Positions 44,640-55,756 of a stretch of DNA of 64,000 nt are shown piece after piece. The notes beneath the pieces are model-generated. The model was not told the origin of the DNA, made no database searches, and worked only from the letters and a program-made list of their open reading frames with translations. Location of the stretch: the NCBI RefSeq assembly GCF_023195915.1, contig NZ_JALPRP010000002.1:465813-529812 (forward strand). Reading direction: 5' to 3'. This stretch comes from Methanoculleus sp. 7T (lineage in GTDB: Archaea; Halobacteriota; Methanomicrobia; Methanomicrobiales; Methanoculleaceae). Each line of letters opens with the position of its first letter. Within the stretch, counting starts at the first letter, position 1. Position numbers and translations under genes: made by a program.

Positions 44640-46469
44640 TCACTCTTTGACTTCGTAATCGGCATCAACGACGGTATCATCCTTCTTTTCGGCACCCTCT
44701 GCCTTCTGCTGCTGGGCGGCTTGCTGCTGTGCCTGCTGATACATCTTCGTCGTGACCGCATATACCGCTTCGGTCAGGGTGTCCATCTTCTGCTTGATGG
44801 CCTCGAGGTCGTCGCCCTCAAGCGCCTTCTTGAGGTCGGCGATTGCATCCTCGATCTTCTGCCGCTCCGCGGCATCGACCGCATCCTTCGCGTCCTTCAA
44901 GGCCCGCTCTGCGGTGAAGATGGCGGTATCAGCGGTGTTGCGGAGGTCGATCTCCTCGCGCTTCTTCTTGTCTTCTTCCTCGAACTTCTTAGCGTCGCCC
45001 ATCATCCGCTGGATCTCGGCCTCGGAGGGGCGGGAGTCCTGCGGCTTGATGGTGATCGACTGCTCGTTCCCGGTGCCGAGATCCTTTGCCGAGACATGGA
45101 CGATGCCGTTTGCATCGATATCGAAGGTGACCTCGATCTGCGGGATGCCCCGGGGCGCCGCCGGAATCCCGGTGAGCTGGAACCGGCCCAGGGTGAAGTT
45201 GTCCTTCGCGAGCGCCCGTTCGCCCTGCACGACATGGATCTCGACCGAGGTCTGGCCGTCGGCTGCGGTCGAGAAGATCTGGCTCTTCCGCGTCGGGATG
45301 GTGGTGTTGCGCTCGATGAGCTTCGTCGCGATACCTCCGAGCGTCTCGATGCCGAGCGAGAGCGGGGTCACGTCGAGGAGCAGGACGTCCTTGGTCTCGC
45401 CCGTCAGCACGCCGGCCTGAATGGCGGCGCCGAGAGCGACACACTCGTCGGGGTTGATACCTTTGTCGGGCTCCTTCTTGAGGACCTTCTTCACGGTCTC
45501 TTGGACAAGGGGCACCCGGGTCGACCCGCCGACGAGGAGGACGTGGTCGATATCGTCGGCGCTCAGTTTAGCGTCGGCGAGCGCCTGCTTCACCGGCCCG
45601 AGGGTCGAGTCGACGAGGTCGGCGATGAGCTGCTCGAACTTCGCGCGGGTAAGGTCGACGTCCAGGAACTTGGGGCCGCTCTCCGTCGTGGTGATGTAGG
45701 GGAGGTTGATGTTGGTCTTCTGGACTGTGGAGAGCTCGATCTTCGCGTTCTCGGCCGCGTCCCGCAGGCGCTGCGTGGCGACCGGGTCCTTCTTGAGGTC
45801 GACGCCCTCCTTCTTCCGGAACTCGTCGACCAGGTAGTCGACGACCAGTTTGTCGAAGTCGTCGCCGCCGAGGCGGTTGTTGCCGGCGGTCGACTTGACC
45901 TCGAAGACGCCGTCGCCGAGCTGGAGGATCGAGACATCGAACGTGCCGCCGCCGAGGTCGTAGACGAGCACCGTGGCCTCGCCTTCCTTGTCGATACCGT
46001 AGGCGAGCGCGCTCGCGGTCGGTTCGTTGATGATCCGGAGCACCTCAAGGCCCGCGATGGTCCCGGCGTCCTTCGTCGCCTGCCGTTGAGCGTCGTTGAA
46101 GTATGCGGGCACCGTGATGACGGCCTTTGTGATCTTCTCGCCCAGGTACTCCTCTGCGTCCAGTTTCAGCTTCTGGAGGATCATCGCGGAGATCTCCTGC
46201 GGTGTGTAATTCTTGTTCTCGATGGCGACCTTCTCGCTCGTGCCCATCTTCCGCTTGATCGACTGGATGGTGCGGTTCGGGTTCGTGATCGCCTGCCTCT
46301 TCGCGACGTTGCCGACCAGCCGCTCGCCTTCCTTGGTGAACGCTACGACGGACGGGGTGGTCCTGCCGCCTTCTGCGTTGGCGATGACCGTCGGCCGCCC
46401 GCCTTCCATGATTGCCATGCACGAGTTGGTCGTTCCGAGATCGATACCAAGGACTTTTTCCGAAACCAT
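44640..46469 (-). CDS. dnaK: Chaperone protein DnaK (Hsp70)
   Basis: A 609-residue Hsp70: [17 protein letters not shown] (ATP-binding), [18 protein letters not shown], and the substrate-binding and C-terminal lid domain ending DADYEVKE. The ATG at 46469 has AAAGGAGG 8 bases upstream, so the open frame starting earlier at 46502 is not the true start. It is the middle gene of the grpE-dnaK-dnaJ operon. This bacterial-type chaperone system was acquired early by mesophilic archaea. Confidence 0.97.
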   Translation of the reverse strand: MVSEKVLGIDLGTTNSCMAIMEGGRPTVIANAEGGRTTPSVVAFTKEGERLVGNVAKRQAITNPNRTIQSIKRKMGTSEKVAIENKNYTPQEISAMILQKLKLDAEEYLGEKITKAVITVPAYFNDAQRQATKDAGTIAGLEVLRIINEPTASALAYGIDKEGEATVLVYDLGGGTFDVSILQLGDGVFEVKSTAGNNRLGGDDFDKLVVDYLVDEFRKKEGVDLKKDPVATQRLRDAAENAKIELSTVQKTNINLPYITTTESGPKFLDVDLTRAKFEQLIADLVDSTLGPVKQALADAKLSADDIDHVLLVGGSTRVPLVQETVKKVLKKEPDKGINPDECVALGAAIQAGVLTGETKDVLLLDVTPLSLGIETLGGIATKLIERNTTIPTRKSQIFSTAADGQTSVEIHVVQGERALAKDNFTLGRFQLTGIPAAPRGIPQIEVTFDIDANGIVHVSAKDLGTGNEQSITIKPQDSRPSEAEIQRMMGDAKKFEEEDKKKREEIDLRNTADTAIFTAERALKDAKDAVDAAERQKIEDAIADLKKALEGDDLEAIKQKMDTLTEAVYAVTTKMYQQAQQQAAQQQKAEGAEKKDDTVVDADYEVKE

Positions 46470-46473
46470 GTGC

Positions 46474-46983
46474 TTATTCCTCCTTTCCTTTAGATACCAC
46501 AACTTTTGCGCATCTGATGACCTTATCCTGCATACAGTATCCGCGAATGACCTCGTCGATCACGGTGCCTTCCTCTGCCGCCGAAGGAACGTAGGCGATC
46601 GCCTCTTGCCGTTCCGGGTCGAAAGGAAGGTCCCGGCATTCGATGGGTTTGATGCCGTGCCGGTCAAGGATGGCCATGAAGAGTTTCCTGATCTGCTCCA
46701 TCCCTTCCTTGAGGCCTGCACCATCTACTTTTTCCGCCCGCTCGAAGTTGTCCACGACCTCGAGCAACTCCACCGCGAAATCCTCGATGGCGAAGGTTGT
46801 GCGGGCGTCGATCTCCCGGGCCATTCGCTTCCGGTAGTTGTCGAAATCTGCTGCAAGGCGCAGATAACGGCTGTTAAGGTCGTCATATGCCTTCTGCAGC
46901 TCTTCAAGCGCCGGAGATGCTGCATCCGCATCTTTTGCGAGATCCTGTTGCTTCTCGTTCAGCTCGGATGTATCCTCCTTCAT
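46474..46983 (-). CDS. grpE: Nucleotide exchange factor GrpE
   Basis: A 169-residue GrpE, which releases ADP from DnaK. It has a long N-terminal coiled coil ([20 protein letters not shown], then [11 protein letters not shown]) and a C-terminal beta domain ([19 protein letters not shown]). ATG 46983 is the first ATG; the upstream in-frame codon is only TTG. It lies first in the operon and is followed by dnaK after 4 bases. An AT-rich promoter with TATATAG sits about 47047-47056. Confidence 0.94.
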   Translation of the reverse strand: MKEDTSELNEKQQDLAKDADAASPALEELQKAYDDLNSRYLRLAADFDNYRKRMAREIDARTTFAIEDFAVELLEVVDNFERAEKVDGAGLKEGMEQIRKLFMAILDRHGIKPIECRDLPFDPERQEAIAYVPSAAEEGTVIDEVIRGYCMQDKVIRCAKVVVSKGKEE

Positions 46984-47001
46984 ACGCCTAACCTGCTTCA
47001 A

Positions 47002-47274
47002 AATGATGTACCGTATTGGTCCAGTTATTTATTGTAATGTAGTTCTATATATTATTAACGAATACTGCAGGCATTTGACTTCTATAACCGGCCGGTTTTC
47101 CGATCCGAGACTCATCCAGCAATATTCTCCCGCCGATATGCGGATCGGCGGAGGAGAGGGCGGCAGTCCCGGCAATGCCGAGTCCCTCGCCTCCGAGGGG
47201 CCGGCATGATGAACTGCGGCCGGTTTCGGGGGCGGCGCCAAATATATATCTCCCTATCCCGCTCACGTGTAACC
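47002..47274. promoter_or_regulatory. Divergent promoter region between grpE and purH
   Basis: Contains an AT-rich grpE promoter (TATA near 47047-47056 on the minus strand) and the purH TATA box AATATATATC (47240-47249), about 26 bases before the purH ATG. No gene is seen. Confidence 0.45.
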
Positions 47275-48759
<1,485 letters not shown>

Positions 48760-48764
48760 ACCTC

Positions 48765-48770
48765 TTTTTT
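48765..48770 (+). terminator. T-tract terminator after purH
   Basis: Six T begin 5 bases after the purH stop, typical of archaeal terminators. Confidence 0.45.
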
Positions 48771-48784
48771 GGTCCTGTTGAGAC

Positions 48785-49020
48785 CCTGCTCGGGTTCCGG
48801 TGGGGCTGGGGGGCACCACCGGATTCCGGTGGTCGTCCCCAACCCTCAAGAGGGGAATACTAGGCCCGGGGAAAACCCGAGCCTGTCCCCATACAGTGGA
48901 CCGTGGTGACCATCGGGTTTGGGGGTGGGGGACCGGGGAGGTGCGGCAGTCCTGCGGGCAGGAACTTGAGGGTTACGACGTTCCTCCAGAACATCGTCCG
49001 AGCACCGAAAGTGCGCAAGA
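48785..49020. repeat. Repeat locus E, degenerate
   Basis: Carries parts of the family: GGGTTTGGGGGTGGGGGACCG, GCGGCAGTCCTGCGGGCAGGA and GAGCACCGAAAGTGCGCAAG, the last pairing GCAC with GTGC. The match to the other loci is weaker. No gene is seen between purH and the DUF4013 gene. Confidence 0.5.
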
Positions 49021-49226
49021 TCGGATATCCTAGTGCAGGAGAAGAAATCTCAACCGAACAACCTGTTCGCGGAATAGGGGCCCGTAGCGCTCGATCCGAA
49101 CCGATCCGCAGAGTCGGGGCCGGCCTCTCGGGGGAGCAGACAGGGTTTCAAAAGCCCTCTTTTTCTCGGGTGCCCAAACGGTTATATCCCCCGCCTTCTC
49201 TTCACGGCTGAAGGTGGTATCTCGTT

Positions 49227-49919
49227 ATGGACTACGGCAGCCTCATCTCCGGGTCGTTTAGGTATACAAAAGACGCCCTCTGGGGCAAATGGGGGCGGTG
49301 GATCATCCTCATCGTCCTCTCGCTCATTCAGGTCTTCACCCTGTTCCTGATCCCGCTCTACAACGGCTACATCGTCCGGGTGCTCGCCGGCCGGAGGCCT
49401 GCGCCCGATATCTACGATTGGGGCAGGCTCTTTATCGACGGGTGGAAGTGGAACGTCATCAGCCTGATCTACATGATCCCGGCCATTCTGGTCTTGGCCT
49501 ACTTCGGAGGGCTTGCGGCCATCTCCGCCGTAGCGGCGCAGGGGGCGACCGACCCGGAGGCTTGGGCGCCGGCGGTTGCCGCCGCCGTCTCCGGCATCCT
49601 GCTTGCGGCCCTCGTTGCGATCCTCATATCGTTCGTCGCCCTCTTCGCGGTCGTCCGGTTCGCCCACACCGGGAGGTTCGGCGAGGCGTTCAACTTCGGG
49701 GCGATCTTCGCCCACATCGGGAGGATCGGGTGGGGCTCTTGGATCCTTGCGGTCATCATCCTCATCCTGATCGGCGTGGTCTACGGGGTCGTAGTCGGCC
49801 TTATCGGATCGATTCCCATCCTCGGCTGGATCATCAACCTCTTCCTCGGGGTGGCGTTCGGCATCTTCCACGCCCGCTACCTGGCCGGGGCCTACGAGAG
49901 CGCCCCGGCGCCGAGGTAG
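49227..49919 (+). CDS. DUF4013 membrane protein, copy 1
   Basis: A 230-residue protein with about five membrane helices of the archaeal DUF4013 family. Landmarks: SGSFRYTKDALWGKWGRW, YIVRVLAGRRPAP, RLFIDGWKWNVISLIYMIPA, FAHTGRFGEAFNFGAIFAHI and ARYLAGAYESAPAP. The function is unknown; the family is common in methanogens. GGTGG precedes the ATG by about 12 bases. It is followed by two close relatives, so the gene has triplicated. Confidence 0.88.
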   Translation: MDYGSLISGSFRYTKDALWGKWGRWIILIVLSLIQVFTLFLIPLYNGYIVRVLAGRRPAPDIYDWGRLFIDGWKWNVISLIYMIPAILVLAYFGGLAAISAVAAQGATDPEAWAPAVAAAVSGILLAALVAILISFVALFAVVRFAHTGRFGEAFNFGAIFAHIGRIGWGSWILAVIILILIGVVYGVVVGLIGSIPILGWIINLFLGVAFGIFHARYLAGAYESAPAPR

Positions 49920-49929
49920 GGGCCGCGTC

Positions 49930-49938
49930 TTTTTTTTT
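49930..49938 (+). terminator. T9 tract after DUF4013 copy 1
   Basis: Nine consecutive T lie 11 bases past the stop of copy 1. Copy 2 has its own promoter, so each gene is probably a separate transcript. Confidence 0.45.
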
Positions 49939-50219
49939 GCCGGACCGGCCTCAAGGTGCGGGAGACCGATCCTCTCGAGAGTATCGCCGCCGACGGGGGT
50001 CTCGGATTATCCCCGAGGCGGCGCGCACCCCCTATCACGAGGACCGGATGCCTACGCCGGAGCGGCGCCCCCGGTTCTGTTTGAACCGCCCTGTGCACGG
50101 CATACTCAGTTTATGCAAATATATTCCCCCGATTTTTGGAAAGATTTCCGGTCCGCATTGGGATTAGACCAATACGTTTATATTCCGTTTTCTCACACTT
50201 ACTCGTGGGTGATATACCT

Positions 50220-50915
50220 ATGGACTACGGTACTGTAATCTCCGGGGCGTTTGAGTATACCAAAGACGCCCTGGTAGGAAAGTGGATGCACTGGGTCATG
50301 CTGGCCGTCCTGTCGCTCGTGCAGGCGCTCACGCTCTCCCTGGTCCCGCTCCTCAACGGCTATGTGGTGCGGGTGCTCGCCGGGAAGACGCCGGCTCCCG
50401 AGGTCGACGAGTGGGGCCGTCTCTTCATCGACGGGTGGAAGATGAACATCATCATGCTGGTCTACATGCTCCCGGCGATTATCATATTCATGATATTCGG
50501 GGGTCTCGCCATAATCGGTGGCGCTTTGGGTGGAGCGGCCGGCGGCGATTCGGCGGCAGCAGGCGCTGCATTGCTGAGCATCCTCGGGGGCGCTCTCATT
50601 GCAGGGCTCGTTGCGCTGGTCATGGCGTTCATCGCCCTGTTTGCCCTCCTGCGGTTCGCTCACACCGACAGCATCGGTGAGGCGTTCAACTTCGGGGCGG
50701 TCTTCGGGCACATCGGCAAACTCGGGTGGGGGGCCTGGATCATCGCGGTCATCGTCCTCATCGTCATCGCGGCGATCTACGGCTTCGTAGTCGGCCTTCT
50801 TGCCGGCATCCCGCTCTTGGGATGGCTCATCGGCCTCTTCCTCAACGCTGCGTTTGCGGTCTTCTACGCCCGCTACCTTGCCCAGGTCTACGAAGACGTG
50901 CCTGCGCCCGCGTAA
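50220..50915 (+). CDS. DUF4013 membrane protein, copy 2
   Basis: A 231-residue paralogue of copy 1, sharing DALVGKWMHWVMLAVLSL, WGRLFIDGWKMNII and FGHIGKLGWGAWIIAVIVL; both end in a 'YARYLAQVYE' segment. A Shine-Dalgarno GGTGAT lies 7 bases before the ATG and TTTATATTCC (about 50177-50186) is the TATA box. A run of seven T follows the stop. Copies 1 and 2 are the closest pair of the three. Confidence 0.88.
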   Translation: MDYGTVISGAFEYTKDALVGKWMHWVMLAVLSLVQALTLSLVPLLNGYVVRVLAGKTPAPEVDEWGRLFIDGWKMNIIMLVYMLPAIIIFMIFGGLAIIGGALGGAAGGDSAAAGAALLSILGGALIAGLVALVMAFIALFALLRFAHTDSIGEAFNFGAVFGHIGKLGWGAWIIAVIVLIVIAAIYGFVVGLLAGIPLLGWLIGLFLNAAFAVFYARYLAQVYEDVPAPA

Positions 50916-50930
50916 GACCGGAATAATCCC

Positions 50931-50937
50931 TTTTTTT
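50931..50937 (+). terminator. T7 tract after DUF4013 copy 2
   Basis: Seven T start 16 bases beyond the stop, typical of archaeal terminators. Confidence 0.45.
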
Positions 50938-51129
50938 GCCTGCCCTTCCTGCAGGATAACTGCCCGCCGCGACCAATTCCACCCTCACGAGCCGTCTCCC
51001 TCGAAATACCCAAAAAAATGCTCCCCTATCAAGTAAACCCGTAAACCCAAGCGTTCTCCCCCGCGAGCAAAGCAGCGCGTTTATCTCTACGAACAGAAAA
51101 ATCCTCTTCAGAACAATACGGTGATCTCT

Positions 51130-51804
51130 ATGGATTATATCCGGTTCCTCGGCGACTCCTTCGACTACACGAAGGAGGCTCTTTGGGGCAGGTGGGTCCG
51201 CTGGCTCCTCCTGCTCATCAGTGTGGTCATATTCCCGTTCATCTACGGTTACGGCGTACGGGTCATGAACGGCGCGAAGCCCGCCCCAGAACTCGAAGGC
51301 TGGGTCGGGCTCTTCATCGACGGCATCAAACTGATCATCATCACAGTCGTTTACGCCATCCCGATCTGGATCTTCGCGTTCCTTCCCTTTGCGGCGTACT
51401 TCATCCCGACCTCGGCGACGGTGACCCCGGCGACCGGCCCCGAACCGCTCTTCGACCCCGGGATGGGCATCGTCGTAGCCCTCGGCTTCATCGCCCTCTT
51501 CCTCGTCGTCGCCATCGTGGTCGGCATCCTAGCGACCTTTGCGATGGTCCGGTTCTCCCGGACGGGAAGGATGCGCGAGGCCTTCAGGATCAGAGCCCTC
51601 CTTGCCCACATCGGAAAGATCGGGTGGCTGAACTGCTTCATCGCCCTCGTCGTGCTGACCGTCGCGGTCGCGATCGTGGAGTTTATCCTCGTCCTAGTGC
51701 CAATCATCGGCGCAATCATTCTCCTGCTCCTCATGCCGGCGTTCATCATCTTTACCTACCGCTACATCGCCCTCCTCTACGAGAGCGCCCCGGCACCGGC
51801 ATAA
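51130..51804 (+). CDS. DUF4013 membrane protein, copy 3
   Basis: A 224-residue, more divergent paralogue: YTKEALWGRWVRWLL, YGYGVRVMNGAKPAP, FIDGIKLIIITVVYAIP, RFSRTGRMREAFRIRALLAHI. The ATG at 51130 follows GGTGAT 5 bases upstream. Membrane topology and C-terminal 'YESAPAPA' match copy 1, so the set arose by tandem duplication. Confidence 0.86.
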   Translation: MDYIRFLGDSFDYTKEALWGRWVRWLLLLISVVIFPFIYGYGVRVMNGAKPAPELEGWVGLFIDGIKLIIITVVYAIPIWIFAFLPFAAYFIPTSATVTPATGPEPLFDPGMGIVVALGFIALFLVVAIVVGILATFAMVRFSRTGRMREAFRIRALLAHIGKIGWLNCFIALVVLTVAVAIVEFILVLVPIIGAIILLLLMPAFIIFTYRYIALLYESAPAPA

Positions 51805-51891
51805 CACCCCACTTTCTTTCTTCCGTCCGCCCCGAACGCCCAAGATTTAAATACAGGTGCTCCCAATTATTTGCGGTGAAACCCACTATGA

Positions 51892-53403
51892 GTGATTGTT
51901 TTATTTGGTGAATCGATCCGCTTTTTTGACACTACCTTACGTGACGGCGAACAGACACCGGGTGTCTGCCTGACGCCGGCTGAGAAACTTGAGATTGCAA
52001 CGCACCTTGCCGACGTCGGCGTCCATGTCATCGAAGCCGGCTCTGCAGCCGCGTCTCTCGGAGAACGTGAATCCATCCGTGCAATCGCCGATGCCGGGCT
52101 CGCCGCCGAGTGCTGCACGTATGTCCGGGCGCTCCCCGGGGATATCGACCTCGCCGCAGACGCCGGCGCAGACTCCGTCCACCTCGTCGTCCCGGTAAGC
52201 GACCTCCATATCGCAAAGAAACTCCGCAAAACCCGCGAGCAGGTCTGCGATATGGCTTGGAGCGCCGTCGAGTATGCGAAAGACCGTGGCCTCATCGTCG
52301 AACTCTCCGGGGAGGATGCATCCCGCGCCGACCAGGCGTTCCTCGCGGAAGTCTTCCGGGAAGGAGTCGAACGGGGCGCAGACCGGCTCTGCTTCTGCGA
52401 CACCGTCGGGCTCCTCACTCCCGAGCGGGCGGCCGCGGTCATACCGCCGCTCCTCTTCGCCCCGCTCTCCATCCACTGCCACGACGACCTCGGGTTTGCG
52501 CTCGCAAACTCAGTCGCCGCCCTCCGTGCCGGGGCAACCTGTGCCCACGTCACCGTCAACGGCCTTGGGGAGCGTGCGGGAAACACGGCCCTCGAAGAAC
52601 TGGTGATGGCGCTTGAGGTGCTCTACAGGGTCGATACCGGGATTGCGACCGAAGAACTCTATCCCCTCTCGACCCACGTCGCACGGTTGACCGGGGTGCC
52701 GCTTGCGACCAACAAACCCATCGTCGGCGAGATGGCCTTCACCCACGAGAGCGGCATCCACGCCCACGGGGTGATGCGGGACGCAAGCACCTACGAATCG
52801 ATCCGTCCGGAGAACGTCGGACGGAAGCGCCGCATCGTCCTCGGCAAACACTCGGGCTCGGCGGCGGTCGAGGCCGCCCTCCACGATATGGGGTATGCCC
52901 CCGACGGCGCGCAGCTCGCCGAGATCGTGACTCGGATCAAGCAGGTCGGGGATTCCGGGATGCGGATAACCGACGCCGACATCATGGCGATCGCCGATAC
53001 CGTCATGGCGATCGAGTTTACGCCCTGCCTCGAACTCCGCCAGTTCACCATCGTCTCGGGGAGCAACGCGGTGCCGACAGCCTCGGTGACGATGCTCGTC
53101 AACGGCGAGGAGATCACCGGTGCCGCAGTCGGGACCGGGCCGGTGGATGCGGCAATCCGCGCGCTCCAGCGATCGGTGGCCGACGTCGGCAGCGTAAGGC
53201 TCGATGAATACCGCGTGGATGCGATAACGGGGGGCACGGACGCCCTCGTCGACGTATCGGTGAAACTCAGTAAGGACGGGAAGACCGTGACGTCGCGGGG
53301 CGCGAGGACCGACATCATCATGGCAAGCGTCGAAGCAGTTATCGCCGGTATGAACAGACTACTCAGGGAAGAGCATGAAGACCGGAGCCAAGACTCTGAT
53401 TGA
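51892..53403 (+). CDS. 2-isopropylmalate/(R)-citramalate synthase family
   Basis: A 503-residue HMGL-like condensing enzyme with the LeuA allosteric domain. Motifs: [18 protein letters not shown] near the start, [19 protein letters not shown] with metal-binding HxD, and [14 protein letters not shown]. It makes 2-isopropylmalate for leucine or citramalate for isoleucine; the sequence alone does not separate LeuA, CimA and AksA. The association with ilvBN favours branched-chain synthesis. GTG 51892 is the best start, about 40 bases after a TTTAAATAC box. The frame before it encodes only a seven-residue peptide. It overlaps ilvB by 29 bases. Confidence 0.85.
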   Translation: MIVLFGESIRFFDTTLRDGEQTPGVCLTPAEKLEIATHLADVGVHVIEAGSAAASLGERESIRAIADAGLAAECCTYVRALPGDIDLAADAGADSVHLVVPVSDLHIAKKLRKTREQVCDMAWSAVEYAKDRGLIVELSGEDASRADQAFLAEVFREGVERGADRLCFCDTVGLLTPERAAAVIPPLLFAPLSIHCHDDLGFALANSVAALRAGATCAHVTVNGLGERAGNTALEELVMALEVLYRVDTGIATEELYPLSTHVARLTGVPLATNKPIVGEMAFTHESGIHAHGVMRDASTYESIRPENVGRKRRIVLGKHSGSAAVEAALHDMGYAPDGAQLAEIVTRIKQVGDSGMRITDADIMAIADTVMAIEFTPCLELRQFTIVSGSNAVPTASVTMLVNGEEITGAAVGTGPVDAAIRALQRSVADVGSVRLDEYRVDAITGGTDALVDVSVKLSKDGKTVTSRGARTDIIMASVEAVIAGMNRLLREEHEDRSQDSD

Positions 53404-55051
53404 AGCGCTACGGCGCGAAGGGGTAGACACCATATTCGGCTACCCCGGCGGCTCAGTTTTGCCGATCTACGATGAACTCTACGATTCGTCGATCCGGCAC
53501 ATTCTGGTAAGGCACGAACAGGCAGCGGCGCACGCGGCCGACGGCTACGCACGCGCCAGCGGCCGGGTAGGGGTATGCCTTGCCACCTCCGGTCCCGGCG
53601 CGTGCAACCTGGTGACCGGGATCGCTACGGCGTATATGGACTCCGTATCCATTGTAGCGCTTACCGGTCAGGTACCGACCGGCATGCTCGGGAACGATGC
53701 GTTCCAGGAATCGGACATCACCGGCATCACGATGCCGGTCACGAAGCACAACTACTTAGTGAAGGATGTCGCCGACCTCGACCGTACGGTGCAGGAGGCG
53801 TTCTACATCGCGCGGACCGGCCGTCCCGGCCCGGTGCTGATCGACCTCCCAAAAGACGTCACCACGAGCCACGTGAAGAGCGGGGAGGCTGCTCCCGGAC
53901 CGGTCTCCCTCCGGGGCTACCAGCCCACCTACCAGGGGCACGTCCGCCAGATCGATAAGGCGCTCGACCTGATCGCCCGGGCGGAGCGTCCCCTGGTCTA
54001 CGCGGGCGGCGGAGTGGTCCACTCGGGTGCATCGGCCGAACTCCTGGAGTTTGCCGAAGCCACCGCCATCCCGGTGACGACGACCCTGATGGGACTCGGC
54101 GCCGTTCCCGGCGACCACCCGCTCTGCCTCGGCATGCTCGGGATGCACGGCACTCAGTCCGCGAACTATGCGGTCACGGAGTGCGACCTCCTGATTGCCG
54201 TCGGCGTCAGGTTCGATGACCGGGTGACCGGCAAGATCGAGACGTTTGCGCCGAACGCCGCGATCATCCACATCGATATCGACCCTGCCGAGATCGGGAA
54301 GAACAGAGCGGTCGACGTCCCGATCGTGGGCGACGTGAAGGCGGTGCTCCAGGCCCTCCTGCGGAGGATGCAGAAGCACGGGGATACGGCGAACTGGGTA
54401 GCGAGGATCAACACTTGGAAGGCGCAGCACCCCCTCCGCTACCGCGACGACGGGCGTCTCCGCCCGCAGTACATCATCCGCGAGCTCTCCGATCTCCTGA
54501 AGGGCGAGGGGATCATCGCAAGCGAGGTGGGCCAAAACCAGATGTGGACCGCCCTCCACTACTGTTTCAGAAAGCCCCGGACCTGGCTCACCTCAGGCGG
54601 CCTCGGGACGATGGGCTACGGGTTTCCTGCGGCCATCGGCGCCCACTTCGCCAGGCCGGACCTCCCGGTCGTCGACGTCGCCGGCGACGGGAGTTTCCAG
54701 ATGAACATCCAGGAACTCGGGACGGTGGCGCAGTATCATATCCCGGTCAAGGTCGTGATCTTGAACAACATGTACCTCGGTATGGTCCGCCAGTGGCAGG
54801 AACTCTTCTACGACCGCCGCTACTCCTACACCGAGCTCCCGCCGGTGGACTTTGTGAAGATCGCCAATGCTTACGGGATCGAGGGTATCAGAGTCGAGGA
54901 GAAGGACGGCGTCAGGGAGGCGCTTAGCGCCGCGCTTGCGGCCGACGGGCCGTTCGTCTTGGACTTCAGGATCGAACGGGAGGAGAACGTCTTCCCCATG
55001 GTCCCGGCAGGGGCCGCAATCAACGAGATGATCGGGGTGCACCAGGAATGA
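53375..55051 (+). CDS. ilvB: Acetolactate synthase large (catalytic) subunit
   Basis: A 558-residue ThDP enzyme that makes acetolactate/acetohydroxybutyrate for valine, leucine and isoleucine. It carries [31 protein letters not shown] (catalytic Glu) and the ThDP motif [15 protein letters not shown]...NN. AGGGAAG precedes the ATG. It overlaps the upstream synthase by 29 bases and the small subunit by four (ATGA), forming one operon. Confidence 0.96.
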   Translation: MKTGAKTLIEALRREGVDTIFGYPGGSVLPIYDELYDSSIRHILVRHEQAAAHAADGYARASGRVGVCLATSGPGACNLVTGIATAYMDSVSIVALTGQVPTGMLGNDAFQESDITGITMPVTKHNYLVKDVADLDRTVQEAFYIARTGRPGPVLIDLPKDVTTSHVKSGEAAPGPVSLRGYQPTYQGHVRQIDKALDLIARAERPLVYAGGGVVHSGASAELLEFAEATAIPVTTTLMGLGAVPGDHPLCLGMLGMHGTQSANYAVTECDLLIAVGVRFDDRVTGKIETFAPNAAIIHIDIDPAEIGKNRAVDVPIVGDVKAVLQALLRRMQKHGDTANWVARINTWKAQHPLRYRDDGRLRPQYIIRELSDLLKGEGIIASEVGQNQMWTALHYCFRKPRTWLTSGGLGTMGYGFPAAIGAHFARPDLPVVDVAGDGSFQMNIQELGTVAQYHIPVKVVILNNMYLGMVRQWQELFYDRRYSYTELPPVDFVKIANAYGIEGIRVEEKDGVREALSAALAADGPFVLDFRIEREENVFPMVPAGAAINEMIGVHQE

Positions 55052-55551
55052 AGTCGCACACGATAAGTGTCCTTGTCGAGAACCGGGCGGGCGTCTTGAG
55101 CCGGGTCGCCGGGATGTTCTCGCGGCGGGGGTTCAACATCGAGAGCCTCGCCGTCGGGACCTGCGAAGAGCCGGATATGAGCCGGATCACGATCGTGGTG
55201 AACGGCGACGGTTCCGTCGTCGAGCAGGTGATGAAGCAGACCAACAAGCTCATCGACGTCATCAAGGTCTCGGACCTGACTGAGCGGGAGAGCGTGGAGC
55301 GGGAACTCGCCCTCATCAAGGTGGCGGCCGAACCGGGCACCACCCGCGCCGAGGTCCTCCAGATCGCAGACATCTTCCGGGCACAGGTGGTGGATGTCGG
55401 GGCAAAGACACTCGTTCTCCAGGTGGCCGGGGATACCGACAAGATCGACGCGCTCGAGAAACTCCTGCGCCAGTACGGCATCAAGGAACTCGTCCGCACG
55501 GGTAAGATTGCAATCCTCCGGGGCGCAAAGACCGTAAAGAGTTCCAAATAA
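55048..55551 (+). CDS. ilvN: Acetolactate synthase small (regulatory) subunit
   Basis: A 167-residue regulatory subunit with an N-terminal ACT domain ([35 protein letters not shown]), binding valine for feedback control, and a C-terminal IlvN domain ([20 protein letters not shown]). It overlaps ilvB by four bases. Confidence 0.96.
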   Translation: MKSHTISVLVENRAGVLSRVAGMFSRRGFNIESLAVGTCEEPDMSRITIVVNGDGSVVEQVMKQTNKLIDVIKVSDLTERESVERELALIKVAAEPGTTRAEVLQIADIFRAQVVDVGAKTLVLQVAGDTDKIDALEKLLRQYGIKELVRTGKIAILRGAKTVKSSK

Positions 55552-55648
55552 CATTCTTTTTAGTATACTCAGCCCGCCTCTCGATCGGAGTGATCTCCCC
55601 GTCCCGGGCGATTGTGTTATATGTTAGCGTGCCACACACTGACATAAC

Positions 55649-55756
55649 ATGTTACTCGGATTACCTCTCCACACGGGACTCATCGTGGGCGGCGCCGTCG
55701 TCTTGGTCTTCGTGGTGCTCATCCTCTGGGGAATCCGCTTCAGGGAGGCCCCCTGA
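55649..55756 (+). CDS. Symporter small accessory membrane protein
   Basis: A 35-residue peptide with one membrane helix (LIVGGAVVLVFVVLILWGI) and a short charged tail (RFREAP). Its TGA shares a base with the ATG of the symporter (TGATG), so translation is coupled. Tiny accessory proteins of this kind are recognised for archaeal and bacterial solute/sodium symporters. Confidence 0.75.
   Translation: MLLGLPLHTGLIVGGAVVLVFVVLILWGIRFREAP

Noticed and set aside
51889..51912. Seven-residue reading frame MSDCFIW before the branched-chain operon as an attenuation leader
   Set aside because: It is short, overlaps the GTG start and has only one branched-chain codon. Archaeal attenuation of this kind is not established.
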